The position numbers and the translations under genes were made by a program. Positions 34,651 to 43,615 of a stretch of DNA of 64,000 nucleotides are shown piece after piece. Origin of the DNA: CAYJPA01 sp964371945 (GTDB lineage Bacteria > Chloroflexota > Chloroflexia > Thermomicrobiales > UBA6265); NCBI GenBank assembly GCA_964371945.1, contig CAYJPA010000012.1:22003-86002 (forward strand), written 5' to 3'. Under the pieces are notes generated by a model. It ran no database searches and was not told where the DNA came from. It saw only the letters and a list, made by a program, of their open reading frames with translations. Each line of letters starts with the position of its first letter. The first letter of the stretch is position 1.

Positions 34651-34865
34651 GATTCACCTCGAAACGGAGCGAAGACGATCTCCGGTTCGTCGGCGTTGGT
34701 GAGATCAGGAGTCCGCAGTTCGGCGGAGAGTCTCACAGATCGCTCGATCCGGCGTTTTACCTGGGCGCGTTGCTCGTCGGACAGCCGCGCTCCGAATCTG
34801 GCGACCACCTCGGCGAATCTCGCGTCGGTGACTTCATCACTTGATGCCGCATCGTTTTCAGGCAT
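34647..34865 (-). CDS. GatC/AtzG-like small partner of the amidase
   Basis: 72 residues, translationally coupled to the amidase (ATGA overlap). The pattern ARFGARLSDEQRAQVKRRIE followed by NADEPEIVFAPF is like GatC-type subunits: two helices and then an extended arm that wraps around the amidase. AtzG is known to be needed for the stability of the AtzE amidase in the same arrangement. The identification rests on size, position and this pattern, not on strong sequence identity. GGAGTAA lies upstream of ATG 34865. Confidence 0.6.
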   Translation of the reverse strand: MPENDAASSDEVTDARFAEVVARFGARLSDEQRAQVKRRIERSVRLSAELRTPDLTNADEPEIVFAPFRGES

Positions 34866-34960
34866 TTTGCAGGTTTACTCCATTCTGGTTTGTGCAGTCT
34901 GATTCGAAGTCGAACGGCGTCGCTGCCGCATCCTACCCGAACGATTAGGTCCTGGACAGG

Positions 34961-34995
34961 TTGACCGCGACGGAATTCGTAACTATGTTTGTTAC
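34961..34995 (+). promoter_or_regulatory. Promoter with overlapping palindromic operator for the Rrf2 gene
   Basis: TTGACC (34961-34966), 17-base spacer, TATGTT (34984-34989). GTAAC (34979-34983) and GTTAC (34991-34995) form an inverted repeat around the -10 box, flanked by AACT/AGTT. A repressor bound here would block its own transcription; the rrf2 start is 19 bases further on. Confidence 0.6.
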
Positions 34996-35013
34996 AGTTA
35001 GGCGGGAGTCGAT

Positions 35014-35580
35014 ATGCATCCAAATACCAGATTTGCCTTAGCAATTTACGCCGTCGCGCTTGCTAAGGTCGCACATGGCACATCGGAGGGCAGAACGGTT
35101 ACATCGGAGCAATTGGCCGAGGGCACACACAAAAATCCCGTCGTTGTTCGCCGCCTATTAGGTCCTTTACGAGATGCGGGACTGCTGACATCGCATTCGG
35201 GTCCTGGCGGCGGATGGCGACTCTCACGGCCGGCAGCAGAGATCACACTCTGTGATATCTACCGCGCGCTCGAGATCGAGCCACTCTTCGCGATGCCCGA
35301 GCAGTCGCCGGATTCCGAGTGTCCTCTTGGCAAAGGGTTTCCTGCCGTGTTAATGGCGTGCTTCCGAGATGCGGAGGAGGCGATGGAAGCACGGCTCGCG
35401 CAGGTTTCGGTAGCGGACATTGTGGAATCGGTGGCGCTCCTCACGGAACGTGAATGCCGGCATTCCGACATAGATTCCGCGTACGCGATAAAGGAGTTCA
35501 TGCAAGCGAATGAGAAAGCGGCCAGTGCCGGTTTGAGTTGGCTGGTCGAAGAAATGGCGGGAGTAACTGGCTCGAGGTGA
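35014..35580 (+). CDS. Rrf2-family transcriptional regulator
   Basis: 188 residues. The winged-helix region (TRFALAIYAVALAKVA, VTSEQLAEGTHKNPVVVRRLLGPLRDAGLL, GPGGGWRLSRP) is typical of Rrf2 proteins. The cysteines (in SECPLG, LMACF and ERECRH) do not follow the usual IscR/NsrR Fe-S spacing, so it is more like the YwnA subgroup. The C-terminal extension of ~40 residues is longer than usual. ATG 35014 follows GGCGGGAG. The MFS efflux gene begins 96 bases downstream on the same strand and is the most likely target besides itself. Confidence 0.88.
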   Translation: MHPNTRFALAIYAVALAKVAHGTSEGRTVTSEQLAEGTHKNPVVVRRLLGPLRDAGLLTSHSGPGGGWRLSRPAAEITLCDIYRALEIEPLFAMPEQSPDSECPLGKGFPAVLMACFRDAEEAMEARLAQVSVADIVESVALLTERECRHSDIDSAYAIKEFMQANEKAASAGLSWLVEEMAGVTGSR

Positions 35581-35676
35581 TCTGTTCAAAATGGCCGGAA
35601 GGAACCGTTGTCGAATTCGCCATTCACTGATCGACAATCTCATGTTGGCGAGTCCGCGTTTGGAAAGAGGGGATAA

Positions 35677-37305
35677 ATGCCCGGTTTGAACATGTTGGCG
35701 GGGAAGGTCAACGAGACGAATGCGAAGTGGTACACACTTGGAGCGGCTTGTTTTGGTCTCTTTATGGCGATTCTCGACAATCTTGTCGTCAATATCGCGA
35801 TGCCGACCATTTCCCGTGATCTGGATGCCACAACAACCCAGTTGCAGTGGATCGTCTCCGCTTACACGCTCGTATTCGCGTCGCTACAAATCACGGCCGG
35901 CGGCCTGGGCGATCGATTGGGCCGCAAGCGCTGGTTTATGACCGGACTGGTTGTCTTTACCGCAACCTCGATCCTAGCGGCACTTTCGCAGAGCATCGAG
36001 ATGCTGATCGCGATGCGTGCTTTACAGGGGCTCGGAGCCGCCTTGATCATGCCGCTCTCGCTATCGCTCATCTCGGCGGCATTCCCGCCGGAAGAGCGTG
36101 GGAAAGCGGTCGGAATTTGGGGAGCGATTTCGGTTTCCGGTATCGCGCTCGGCCCAGTCGTGGGAGGCGTACTGGTTGAGTACGCATCCTGGCAGTGGGT
36201 CTTCTTGATCAATGTGCCGATCGGAGTCGTCGCGTTTCTCATTACCTCTGCCGTGGTCAAGGAGAGCCGCGATGAATCCGGAACTGTCGCGACCGACATC
36301 CCGGGCACTGTTCTGATCACCGCGGCGATTGCCTCGCTGACGTATGGCCTGATTCAGGCAGGTGATCGAGGGTGGGGCGACTCGTTGATCCTGTCCGCGT
36401 TCGCGGCGGCTGTCATTATCGGTGTGACCTTCGTAATCGTCGAAATGCGAACCGAGCGGCCGATGGTCCCGCTCAAGTTCTTCAAGTCGGGCTCTTTCAC
36501 CGGCGCCAACATCGACGCCTTCATGATCTCGTTCGCGATGGCGGCCGTGGCCTTCTTTATGACGCTCTATCAGCAGAACATTCACAACTTCTCGGCGGTC
36601 AAGACCGGTTTGGCGTTGCTTCCGATGGTACTCGTGATGATGGTCTTGTCGCCGATAACCGGATCCGCGATCAACAGGATCGGCCCACGTCGCATGATCT
36701 CGTTTGGGATGATCGTCACCGGGTTCGGCATCTTCCTGTTCTTGCGATCTGGAGCCGGCGCCAGCTACCTGGATATCGTGCCCGCGTTCGTGGTGATGGG
36801 TTTCGGCATGAGCTTTATCTGGGCGCCCATGACGACTGCCGTGCTCAACAGCGTGGAAAGTGACAAGAGCGGAATCGCTTCAGCGATCAACGGCGCCATC
36901 CGTGAGATCGGCACCGCGTTCGGGATTGCGTTGCTCGGAACGATGGCTAACACCACTTACAAGGACGCACTTCGAGACGACTCCACGACCAAATCACTTC
37001 GCGCCACCGGGGACCAAGCCGTTCAAAATGCTTTGGATTTCGTGTCAAGCGGTGCCAGCCAGGCGGGATACGTCCTCGAAAAGACACCATTCTCGTCAGG
37101 CGTGCCCGCGGAGATTTTGGGCCAGATCAAATCAGCAAGTTCGGTGGCATTCCTCAAAGGAATGGACCAGGCGATGATCGTCGGCGGCGCGGCCATGATC
37201 GTGGCGGCAGTTGTCTCGTACTTCATTGTTGATGACCGGGTGTTCGATATCGTGCCGGACCACGGCGTTGTTTCCGCCGGGCTCGCGCCGAGCACGGCTG
37301 ACTAA
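35677..37305 (+). CDS. MFS drug efflux transporter, DHA2 (14-TM) family
   Basis: 542 residues with about 14 membrane helices, as in the EmrB/QacA group. Signatures: LDNLVVNIAMPTI (motif D1), GGLGDRLGRKRWF (motif A), ALQGLGAALIMPLSLSLI and GIALGPVVGGVLVEYASWQWVFLINVPIG (motif C region, shown in part). Expected to expel hydrophobic drugs in exchange for protons. GAGGGG precedes ATG 35677. It follows the Rrf2 gene and precedes an MMPL transporter on the same strand, making an export-oriented cluster. No membrane-fusion protein is present, so it works at a single membrane. Confidence 0.92.
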   Translation: MPGLNMLAGKVNETNAKWYTLGAACFGLFMAILDNLVVNIAMPTISRDLDATTTQLQWIVSAYTLVFASLQITAGGLGDRLGRKRWFMTGLVVFTATSILAALSQSIEMLIAMRALQGLGAALIMPLSLSLISAAFPPEERGKAVGIWGAISVSGIALGPVVGGVLVEYASWQWVFLINVPIGVVAFLITSAVVKESRDESGTVATDIPGTVLITAAIASLTYGLIQAGDRGWGDSLILSAFAAAVIIGVTFVIVEMRTERPMVPLKFFKSGSFTGANIDAFMISFAMAAVAFFMTLYQQNIHNFSAVKTGLALLPMVLVMMVLSPITGSAINRIGPRRMISFGMIVTGFGIFLFLRSGAGASYLDIVPAFVVMGFGMSFIWAPMTTAVLNSVESDKSGIASAINGAIREIGTAFGIALLGTMANTTYKDALRDDSTTKSLRATGDQAVQNALDFVSSGASQAGYVLEKTPFSSGVPAEILGQIKSASSVAFLKGMDQAMIVGGAAMIVAAVVSYFIVDDRVFDIVPDHGVVSAGLAPSTAD

Positions 37306-37323
37306 CCTCAATTCACGACCGAA

Positions 37324-37355
37324 GGAGGGATCGCGAGGAGCCGGCGATTCCCTCC
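37324..37355 (+). terminator. Stem-loop after the MFS gene
   Basis: GGAGGGATCGC (37324-37334) pairs with GCGATTCCCTCC (37344-37355), one bulged base, nine-base loop. There is no T-run, so its terminator strength is doubtful; it lies 18 bases after the MFS stop. Confidence 0.4.
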
Positions 37356-37492
37356 TAGGGACCCCGCGGCTCACCCGCACAGGCCCACATTTCTCGCGCT
37401 TTACCCACCGCGCGAATCTCTTGGGTCGATCCGACGATCGGCCCCAGGCTGCTCGCTCTCCAAATTCGACGCAACGTATGAAGGAGGGAGAT

Positions 37493-39730
37493 TTGAACGT
37501 TCCACGCAAACGCACACAGGAGAGTCTCGACGCCGCATCAACCGGTGTGCTTGCCACCTGGGCTCGCTGGGTCGCCTATCACTCCAAGCGGGTGCTAGGC
37601 GGCATGTTTCTCGCAATCGCGATCTTTGTTGGGATCGCCATGGCAACCGCCGGAGAATTTTCAGACTCATTTACGATTCCGGGTGTGGAATCACAACAAG
37701 CGTTCGACTTACTGGTAGATCGATTTCCGCAACAATCAGGCGACACGGCAACCGTCGTTTTCCACGTCGAAGGCGACGGTTCCATTGAAGATACTGCCAA
37801 CAAGGCGAGAATCGAGTCGCTGATCTCGGAGATGTTGACGCTGCCCCACATCATCGATGTGACGTCTCCATTCGCCGCGGGCGTCGAACAGATCAGCGCC
37901 GACGGCAAGACAGCCTATGCGACGGTCAACTACGATGCGCCGGCAAGCGATATCAAGATCGCCGACATCGAAAAATTAATCGAAGCGACCGAAGCGGCGA
38001 GCGGCGAAGGGCTGATCGTTGAACCGGGTGGCCAGATCATTGCTCAGGCCGAGCAGGAGCCGCCTGGAAAATCGGAGTTGATCGGGATCGCGGCCGCGGC
38101 GCTGATTCTCCTGGTCGCGTTCGGTTCAGTCGTGGCGATGGGACTCCCGCTGCTCACGGCGATCGTGGGTCTCGCGTCTGGCTTTATGGGCATTCTCATT
38201 GCCGCTCGCTACATTGATATCTCGACCTTCACGCCGGCGTTCGCAACCATGATCGGGATCGGCGTCGGCATCGACTACGCGCTGTTTGTGGTCACGAGGT
38301 TCCGAGAGGGCCTGGCTGACGGGCTCGACACAAAGGAAGCCACGGTTCGCGCGGTCGATACCGCGGGACGAGCGGTTATCTTCGCCGGCGGTGTCGTGGT
38401 AATCGCGATGCTCGGTTTGATGACAATCGGCATCCCATTCGTGAGCGCGTTGGGGATTGCGGCGGCGATCGTGGTCACAGCGGCCATCATTGTCGCGATT
38501 ACGATCCTGCCGGCCATGCTCTCACTGATTGGCACACGAATCGATCGGTGGTCCGTTCATCTCAGCCGGGCTGGAACGAAAGAGCAGGGCAAGCCGGTTG
38601 GCTACAAGCTGGCCAAAGCGATTCAGCGAGCACCGCTGACCTATGCGTTGGTTTCCGCCGGCTTTCTCGTTCTCCTGGCGCTCCCGCTGATCGACCTTGA
38701 TCTCGGCTTCCCGGACGCCGGCGCCAGTCCGACCTCGATGCATACACGACAGGCATACGATCTTCTGACGGAGGGATTCGGACCTGGATTCAATGCCGGC
38801 TTCTTGATCGCGGTCGAAAGTGACGGCCCGCTCGACCACAACGCGGTCGACGGACTTGGCAAAGCGGTCGGCGACGTTCCCGGCGTCGTTCAAGTTACCG
38901 ACGCCATCTACAACGACGCCGGCGACACTGCAGTCATCAACGTGGTCCCTGCGACCGGCGCTAACGACGATGCAACGCATGACCTGGTAAAAACACTCCG
39001 CGATGACACGATTCCCGCTGCCCTCAATGGTACCGGCGCAAGGGCTTATGTCGGCGGGGTCGCCGCGATCTTCATCGACATGACAGATCGGATGCTCACA
39101 CGAACGCCGCTAGTCTTCCTTGTTGTGATCGGTCTGAGTTTCCTGCTGCTGACGGCCGTGTTCCGCTCTCCGGTGATCGCCGTCAAGGCCGCGGTCATGA
39201 ATCTGCTTTCGATCGCGGCCTCGTTCGGTGTGACGCTGACCGTTTTCCAATGGGGCTGGGGCAAGGGATTGGTCGGGCTCGAAGAGACGCAGCCGATCGC
39301 GGCCTTTATGCCGATGTTTCTATTCGCGATCCTGTTTGGTCTCTCGATGGACTACGAGGTCTTCCTTCTAAGCCGGATTAGAGAGGCGTGGGTCCATGGA
39401 CGATCGACCAGCGATGCCGTGGCCGAGGGATTGACCGTCACCGCCCGTGTGATTACAGCGGCCGCGGCGATCATGGTCTGCGTTTTCTTCTCGTTCGTGC
39501 TCCTGGCAGATCCGATCTCAAAACAGTTCGGGTTTGGGCTTGGGATTGCGATCTTGATCGACGCGACAGTCGTTCGGCTCATCCTCGTGCCCGCCACGAT
39601 GGAGTTGCTCGGCGACTGGAACTGGTGGTTCCCGGCCTGGCTCGACCGGCGGGTACCACATCTCAACATCGAAGGCACAACCCGGCCGGCCCCGGTCGAG
39701 CTGGAGCCAATCGCCCAGCCAGCCGACTAA
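37493..39730 (+). CDS. MMPL/RND-superfamily transporter
   Basis: 745 residues from TTG 37493, chosen because AAGGAGG (37481-37487) is in place; a longer frame to 37211 would overlap the MFS gene. Layout is the MmpL/YdfJ type: one helix, an extracytoplasmic domain (about 60-200), five or six helices including IGIGVGIDYALFVVTRFREG (the Asp-Tyr proton relay), then a second loop and helix block with FGLSMDYEVFLLSRIREAW. Family members move lipids, drugs or siderophores across the membrane with proton motive force. It ends with a strong terminator. Which lipid or drug it handles is unknown. Confidence 0.9.
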   Translation: MNVPRKRTQESLDAASTGVLATWARWVAYHSKRVLGGMFLAIAIFVGIAMATAGEFSDSFTIPGVESQQAFDLLVDRFPQQSGDTATVVFHVEGDGSIEDTANKARIESLISEMLTLPHIIDVTSPFAAGVEQISADGKTAYATVNYDAPASDIKIADIEKLIEATEAASGEGLIVEPGGQIIAQAEQEPPGKSELIGIAAAALILLVAFGSVVAMGLPLLTAIVGLASGFMGILIAARYIDISTFTPAFATMIGIGVGIDYALFVVTRFREGLADGLDTKEATVRAVDTAGRAVIFAGGVVVIAMLGLMTIGIPFVSALGIAAAIVVTAAIIVAITILPAMLSLIGTRIDRWSVHLSRAGTKEQGKPVGYKLAKAIQRAPLTYALVSAGFLVLLALPLIDLDLGFPDAGASPTSMHTRQAYDLLTEGFGPGFNAGFLIAVESDGPLDHNAVDGLGKAVGDVPGVVQVTDAIYNDAGDTAVINVVPATGANDDATHDLVKTLRDDTIPAALNGTGARAYVGGVAAIFIDMTDRMLTRTPLVFLVVIGLSFLLLTAVFRSPVIAVKAAVMNLLSIAASFGVTLTVFQWGWGKGLVGLEETQPIAAFMPMFLFAILFGLSMDYEVFLLSRIREAWVHGRSTSDAVAEGLTVTARVITAAAAIMVCVFFSFVLLADPISKQFGFGLGIAILIDATVVRLILVPATMELLGDWNWWFPAWLDRRVPHLNIEGTTRPAPVELEPIAQPAD

Positions 39731-39764
39731 CGTTGGATGATCTTTACACGCGAGTTTCAGGATT

Positions 39765-39791
39765 CGGGGCGGCGTCGTTGCCGCCCCGTTT
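39765..39791 (+). terminator. Rho-independent terminator of the MMPL gene
   Basis: Perfect 9-bp stem CGGGGCGGC (39765-39773) / GCCGCCCCG (39780-39788), six-base loop, then TTT. It lies 35 bases after the MMPL stop. Confidence 0.75.
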
Positions 39792-40058
39792 CCAAGCCAT
39801 CGAGGTGATCGCGATCCAGTTCGAATTCAAAATCGCATGTTCACTGAACGGGGTTGCTCCCACTTTGGCGCTCTGCTACGATCCGGCGGCTCTCAGGTCC
39901 GGGTATCGTGGTGCGAAAACTGGTCCGAACGCACCAATCAACTCCATCGCGTTTGCGCTGGAAGCCGGAGCACCGCCGGGCGCGGCCGACTTATTCTTGA
40001 GTAGCAGATCGGCAAGATCCGAGAACCGGCGGCAGTCAATCGGACAAGGAGGCGCTTT
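39792..40058 (+). promoter_or_regulatory. Leader of the peptide-transport operon with a putative promoter
   Basis: Non-coding stretch after the MMPL terminator. TTGCTC (39854-39859), 17 bases, TACGAT (39877-39882) is a plausible promoter, leaving an untranslated leader of about 170 bases before the solute-binding protein. No riboswitch was recognised in the leader. Confidence 0.4.
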
Positions 40059-41699
40059 ATGGGCTCAAACAGACGTGATACCGATTCTCACACGGAAATC
40101 GAAGCGAAACAGTGGGCGGAGTTCCACGCATCTCGTCGTCGTCTTCTCAAGATGGGCGCCGTCGGCGGCGCCGGAATCGCGTTCGGCGGTTTCGCCGCCA
40201 ACTCCAGTGCACTTCTTCGATCGGCGGCAGCGCAGGACACAGCTCCGAAAGCCGGCGGCTCGATTCGCATGAGCCTTGCCGACGACGACGCCCAGAATTT
40301 CGACCCTATCATTCCCACGGACAACATGTCGATTTGGACCATGTTGTTGTTCTACGACACGCTGATCCGGGTCGGCCTAGACGGAAACTCGCTCGAACCG
40401 GGTCTTGCCGAGTCCTGGACGCACACGGACGACGGGCTTACTTATACATTCACAATCCGCCAAGCGACGTTCCACGACGGAAGCCCGGTAACATCGGCTG
40501 ACGTCATCTATTCGCTCGACCGGACCGTGAACTCGCCCGACTCGCAATGGGCCTTCCTCTTCCCTGCTGGATCGACCTTCGCCGCACCCGACGACCGGAC
40601 GGCGACCATCACGATGCCGACCGCGTGGGCTCCACTCGAGGCCGGTTTGGCACTCTTCGGCGCCGCGATCATTCCGAAAGCGCTGCACGAGGCGCAGGGT
40701 GAAGCGCTCTTCCAACAACCGATCGGTTCCGGCCCGTTCATCTTCGATTCCTGGGAAAAGCAAGTCCAGATCGTGCTCAAAAAGAACCCGAATTACTGGG
40801 ACGCCGGCAAACCATACCTGGACGAGCTCACGTTCCTGGTGCTGACGGACGCGAACGCCCGAATGCTGCAGTTCCAAGGAGGCGATCTCGATATCGCAAC
40901 CTCGGTCCCATATAGCCAGGTCGAGGCGCTCAAGGCGAATCCAGACGTTACCTTCCATGACGAAGCTGTTGCCCGGCTCGATTACTGGGCGATCAACTGC
41001 CAGAAAGAGCCACTGACTGACGTCAAGGTGCGGCAGGCGCTGAACTATGCCGTCAACAAGGATGTCATCATCGAGAATGTGCTGTTCGGAGCGGGTCAGC
41101 TCGCGAACACCTTTCTGCCGCTCATGTACGGTCACGACGAAACCGTTCCCGGCTACGCATACGATCTTGCAAAAGCGCAGGCGCTGCTCGCGGAGACCTC
41201 GGTTGCCGGCGGGTTCGAGCTCGAGGTGATGATCAGCACGGGAGATCCGGTCACCGCTCAAATCGCCCAGCTTGTCGCCGCCGATCTGGACAAGATCGGG
41301 GTCAAGCTCAACGTCACGACGCTTGAGCCGTCAGCCAAGCGCGATCGACGAAGCGCGTTTGATTTCGACCTAAACAGCGGCTATTACACCACCGATGTTA
41401 TCGATCCGGATGAACTGACGAACTTCGGCGTCGAAACCGATGGTGGAGCGTTCGCGGTTTGGACCAACTATCGAAATGATGAAGTCAACGCAATGATCAA
41501 GGCCGCCCGAACCGAGCTCGATGTGGAGAAGCGGCTGCAGATGTATCACGACATCCAGGCGCAGGTGACCGAGGATGCGCACTTCCTCTATCTCTACTAC
41601 CCCACCGGTAACACGGTGACGTCGAAGGCGATTCAAAGCTTCCGCATTCTGCCGACCGGGAACTATCGTCTCTGGGAAACCTGGCGCGACGACGTTTAG
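40059..41699 (+). CDS. ABC transporter solute-binding protein, family 5, Tat-exported
   Basis: 546 residues. A long polar start is followed by a twin-arginine signal (SRRRLLKMGAVGGAGIAFGG) and AAAQD as probable cleavage site. The mature part is a family 5 peptide/nickel binding protein: LTYTFTIRQATFHDGSPVTS, GSGPFIFDSW, NPNYWDAGKPYLDEL, VRQALNYAVNKDVII. Such proteins bind oligopeptides, nickel chelates or related ligands outside the membrane and deliver them to the permease. AAGGAGG lies just before ATG 40059. Two permease genes follow after a hairpin. No lipobox is seen; the protein may be free or anchored by its unprocessed signal. Confidence 0.92.
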   Translation: MGSNRRDTDSHTEIEAKQWAEFHASRRRLLKMGAVGGAGIAFGGFAANSSALLRSAAAQDTAPKAGGSIRMSLADDDAQNFDPIIPTDNMSIWTMLLFYDTLIRVGLDGNSLEPGLAESWTHTDDGLTYTFTIRQATFHDGSPVTSADVIYSLDRTVNSPDSQWAFLFPAGSTFAAPDDRTATITMPTAWAPLEAGLALFGAAIIPKALHEAQGEALFQQPIGSGPFIFDSWEKQVQIVLKKNPNYWDAGKPYLDELTFLVLTDANARMLQFQGGDLDIATSVPYSQVEALKANPDVTFHDEAVARLDYWAINCQKEPLTDVKVRQALNYAVNKDVIIENVLFGAGQLANTFLPLMYGHDETVPGYAYDLAKAQALLAETSVAGGFELEVMISTGDPVTAQIAQLVAADLDKIGVKLNVTTLEPSAKRDRRSAFDFDLNSGYYTTDVIDPDELTNFGVETDGGAFAVWTNYRNDEVNAMIKAARTELDVEKRLQMYHDIQAQVTEDAHFLYLYYPTGNTVTSKAIQSFRILPTGNYRLWETWRDDV

Positions 41700-41720
41700 T
41701 CACAGCATAAACCGGAGCTT

Positions 41721-41749
41721 TCAGGAGGGCGCTCATCGCGTCCTCCTGA
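41721..41749 (+). terminator. Attenuator-type hairpin between binding protein and permeases
   Basis: TCAGGAGG (41721-41728) / CCTCCTGA (41742-41749), perfect 8-bp stem, without a T-run. Hairpins in this position often stabilise the binding-protein message or reduce read-through so that the binding protein exceeds the permeases. Confidence 0.5.
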
Positions 41750-41786
41750 CTCATCACGCGACCTGAATCCAGTTTATGAGTACGCA

Positions 41787-42722
41787 ATGACCGCTTATCT
41801 TGTTCGCCGGCTCATTCACATGGTGCCGGTGTTATTCCTAATCACACTCTTCATCTTCGTGCTGGTTCGGCTTGTGCCCGGCGATCCGGCGACGAGCATG
41901 CTTGGCGACCGCGCAACACCCGAACGCGTCGAGCGCTTGAACAAGTCTCTGAAGCTCGATCGGCCGTATTATGTCCAGTACTTTGCGTTCATGAAAAACC
42001 TATCCTCTGGGGATCTTGGGGATTCGATCAGACGGCGAGAACCGGTGCGGGACATCTTGCTTCAACGCGTTCAACCCACCCTCTTTCTCGCAACGTACAC
42101 GATGCTGATTGCAACGCTGATTTCGGTTCCGCTTGCGACCCTCGCGGCCTTCCGCAAGGGACGTCTCGCGGACCAGGTCGTGCGAATCTTTCTCGTTATT
42201 TCACTTGGTATGCCGACCTATTGGATCGGCATGATGCTGCTTCAGTTTCTGGCAGTTCGATTTCGTATTTTTCCCGTTTCGGGGTGGGGGAATGGGTTCT
42301 TCGGTCACGTCGAATCACTGTTTTTGCCCGCACTCGCGCTCGCGCTCTGGATCGCGTCGCTCATGACCCGGAGCCTGCGCAATTCGATACTCGAGACACT
42401 CGAGGCGGATTTCGTCCGCACCGCACGCGCAAAAGGTCTGGCGGGCCGCCAGGTTTTCATCTGGCACGTGCTTCGCAATTCCGCCCTTTCGACGATCACA
42501 ATTCTCGGCATCAACTTTGCGTTCTTGATGGGCGGTTCGGTCCTGACCGAGTCGATCTTCGCCATTCCCGGGCTCGGGCAGCTCGTCGTTCAGTCCATCT
42601 TCAACCGTGACTACCCCGTCATCCAGGGCGTTACACTCGCTATCGGAATCATTGTCTTGATCACCACGCTCATCACCGACGTCATCTATGTGCTCCTCGA
42701 TCCCCGGGTGAGTTTCGAGTGA
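41787..42722 (+). CDS. dppB: Peptide ABC transporter permease, DppB/OppB type
   Basis: 311 residues, six membrane helices, first permease of a family 5 importer. The N-terminal YLVRRLIHMVPVLFLITLFI and the LVPGDPA motif are diagnostic of DppB/OppB. The EAA loop that contacts the ATPases is ADFVRTARAKGLAGRQV, followed by LRNSALSTITILG. It overlaps dppC by four bases (GTGA). Since no dppD/dppF follow, the energising ATPases must come from elsewhere on the chromosome. Dipeptide versus other substrates cannot be told from the permease. Confidence 0.92.
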   Translation: MTAYLVRRLIHMVPVLFLITLFIFVLVRLVPGDPATSMLGDRATPERVERLNKSLKLDRPYYVQYFAFMKNLSSGDLGDSIRRREPVRDILLQRVQPTLFLATYTMLIATLISVPLATLAAFRKGRLADQVVRIFLVISLGMPTYWIGMMLLQFLAVRFRIFPVSGWGNGFFGHVESLFLPALALALWIASLMTRSLRNSILETLEADFVRTARAKGLAGRQVFIWHVLRNSALSTITILGINFAFLMGGSVLTESIFAIPGLGQLVVQSIFNRDYPVIQGVTLAIGIIVLITTLITDVIYVLLDPRVSFE

Positions 42723-43615
42723 CGGCCGCAAATCGCGCGGCAAGCGCATCGCCTTCGTTGATCGCCGCCGCGGACAGCAGTCTCGAACGTGCCGGGACGC
42801 GGAAGAGCCGATGGATGAACGCGACACTGATCACAGGACTGGCATTTCTCGCGGTGATCGCCTTCTTCGCCGTCATTTACCCTTTGCTGGTTACGTCGAG
42901 CCCGACCGAGCCTAACTTCACCGAGCCGACATTTGCCGGTCCGAGTTGGGATCACCCGCTGGGAACCGACAATTTCGGACGGGACACGCTGATCCGAATC
43001 GCGTATGGGGGTCGTGTCGACCTGGTGGTCGCGTTCGTCGCGACCGCGGTTACGGTGGTGGTCGGCGGATTCCTCGGTTTAATCAGCGGCTACTTTGGCG
43101 GCTGGTTCGACACGATCATCATGCGGTTGGTGGATTTCACGGTCACCATTCCGTATCTGATCCTGGTGATCGCAATCGTCGCAATTCTCGGAACCGGAGT
43201 GACGAATATCGTTTACGCGATCTGGATCATTGGCTGGGTCACCTATGCCCGGATTGTGCGTGGGGAGACGATGGTTGTCCGGCATCTGGAGTATGTTGAG
43301 GCAGCGCGGGTAATCGGGCTGAGCCATTTCCGGATCATGTTTCGCCACATTTTGCCGAACGTGATCGCGGTCGCGCTGATTTACTCGATGGCCGACATCA
43401 TCCTGAACATCTTGACCGCCGCGTCCCTCTCATTCCTCGGTCTCGGGGTGCAACCGCCGAACGCCGAATGGGGGCTCATGGTGGCGGAAGCGCGAGATTT
43501 CTTCCTCCGCGATTGGCGGCTTATGACCTACCCGGGTCTCGCGGTCATCGTCACCAGCGCAGCGTTTGGACTGATCGGAGATGGGTTGGCGCAGGCGCTA
43601 CGGCCCCGCCGCTAA
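42719..43615 (+). CDS. dppC: Peptide ABC transporter permease, DppC/OppC type
   Basis: 298 residues. A ~33-residue cytoplasmic leader precedes helix 1; then the OppC N-terminal region with HPLGTDNFGRDTLIRIAYGGR, which is the family signature, and five further helices. The EAA loop is YVEAARVIGLSHFRIMFRHI. GTG start at 42719 overlaps the dppB stop, so the permeases are coupled. Its stop overlaps tail-to-tail (CTAA, 43612-43615) the stop of the convergent DMT gene, which closes the operon before any ATPase gene. Confidence 0.92.
   Translation: MTAANRAASASPSLIAAADSSLERAGTRKSRWMNATLITGLAFLAVIAFFAVIYPLLVTSSPTEPNFTEPTFAGPSWDHPLGTDNFGRDTLIRIAYGGRVDLVVAFVATAVTVVVGGFLGLISGYFGGWFDTIIMRLVDFTVTIPYLILVIAIVAILGTGVTNIVYAIWIIGWVTYARIVRGETMVVRHLEYVEAARVIGLSHFRIMFRHILPNVIAVALIYSMADIILNILTAASLSFLGLGVQPPNAEWGLMVAEARDFFLRDWRLMTYPGLAVIVTSAAFGLIGDGLAQALRPRR

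Noticed and set aside
33151..34902. 583-codon open frame on the plus strand
   Set aside because: It lies wholly antisense to the amidase and its small partner, which have clear catalytic motifs and coupling; composition is Arg/Gly-rich shadow sequence.
37211..37492. Longer start of the MMPL gene overlapping the MFS gene
   Set aside because: The added residues are Arg/Ser-rich and overlap the end of the MFS gene; AAGGAGG before TTG 37493 decides the start.
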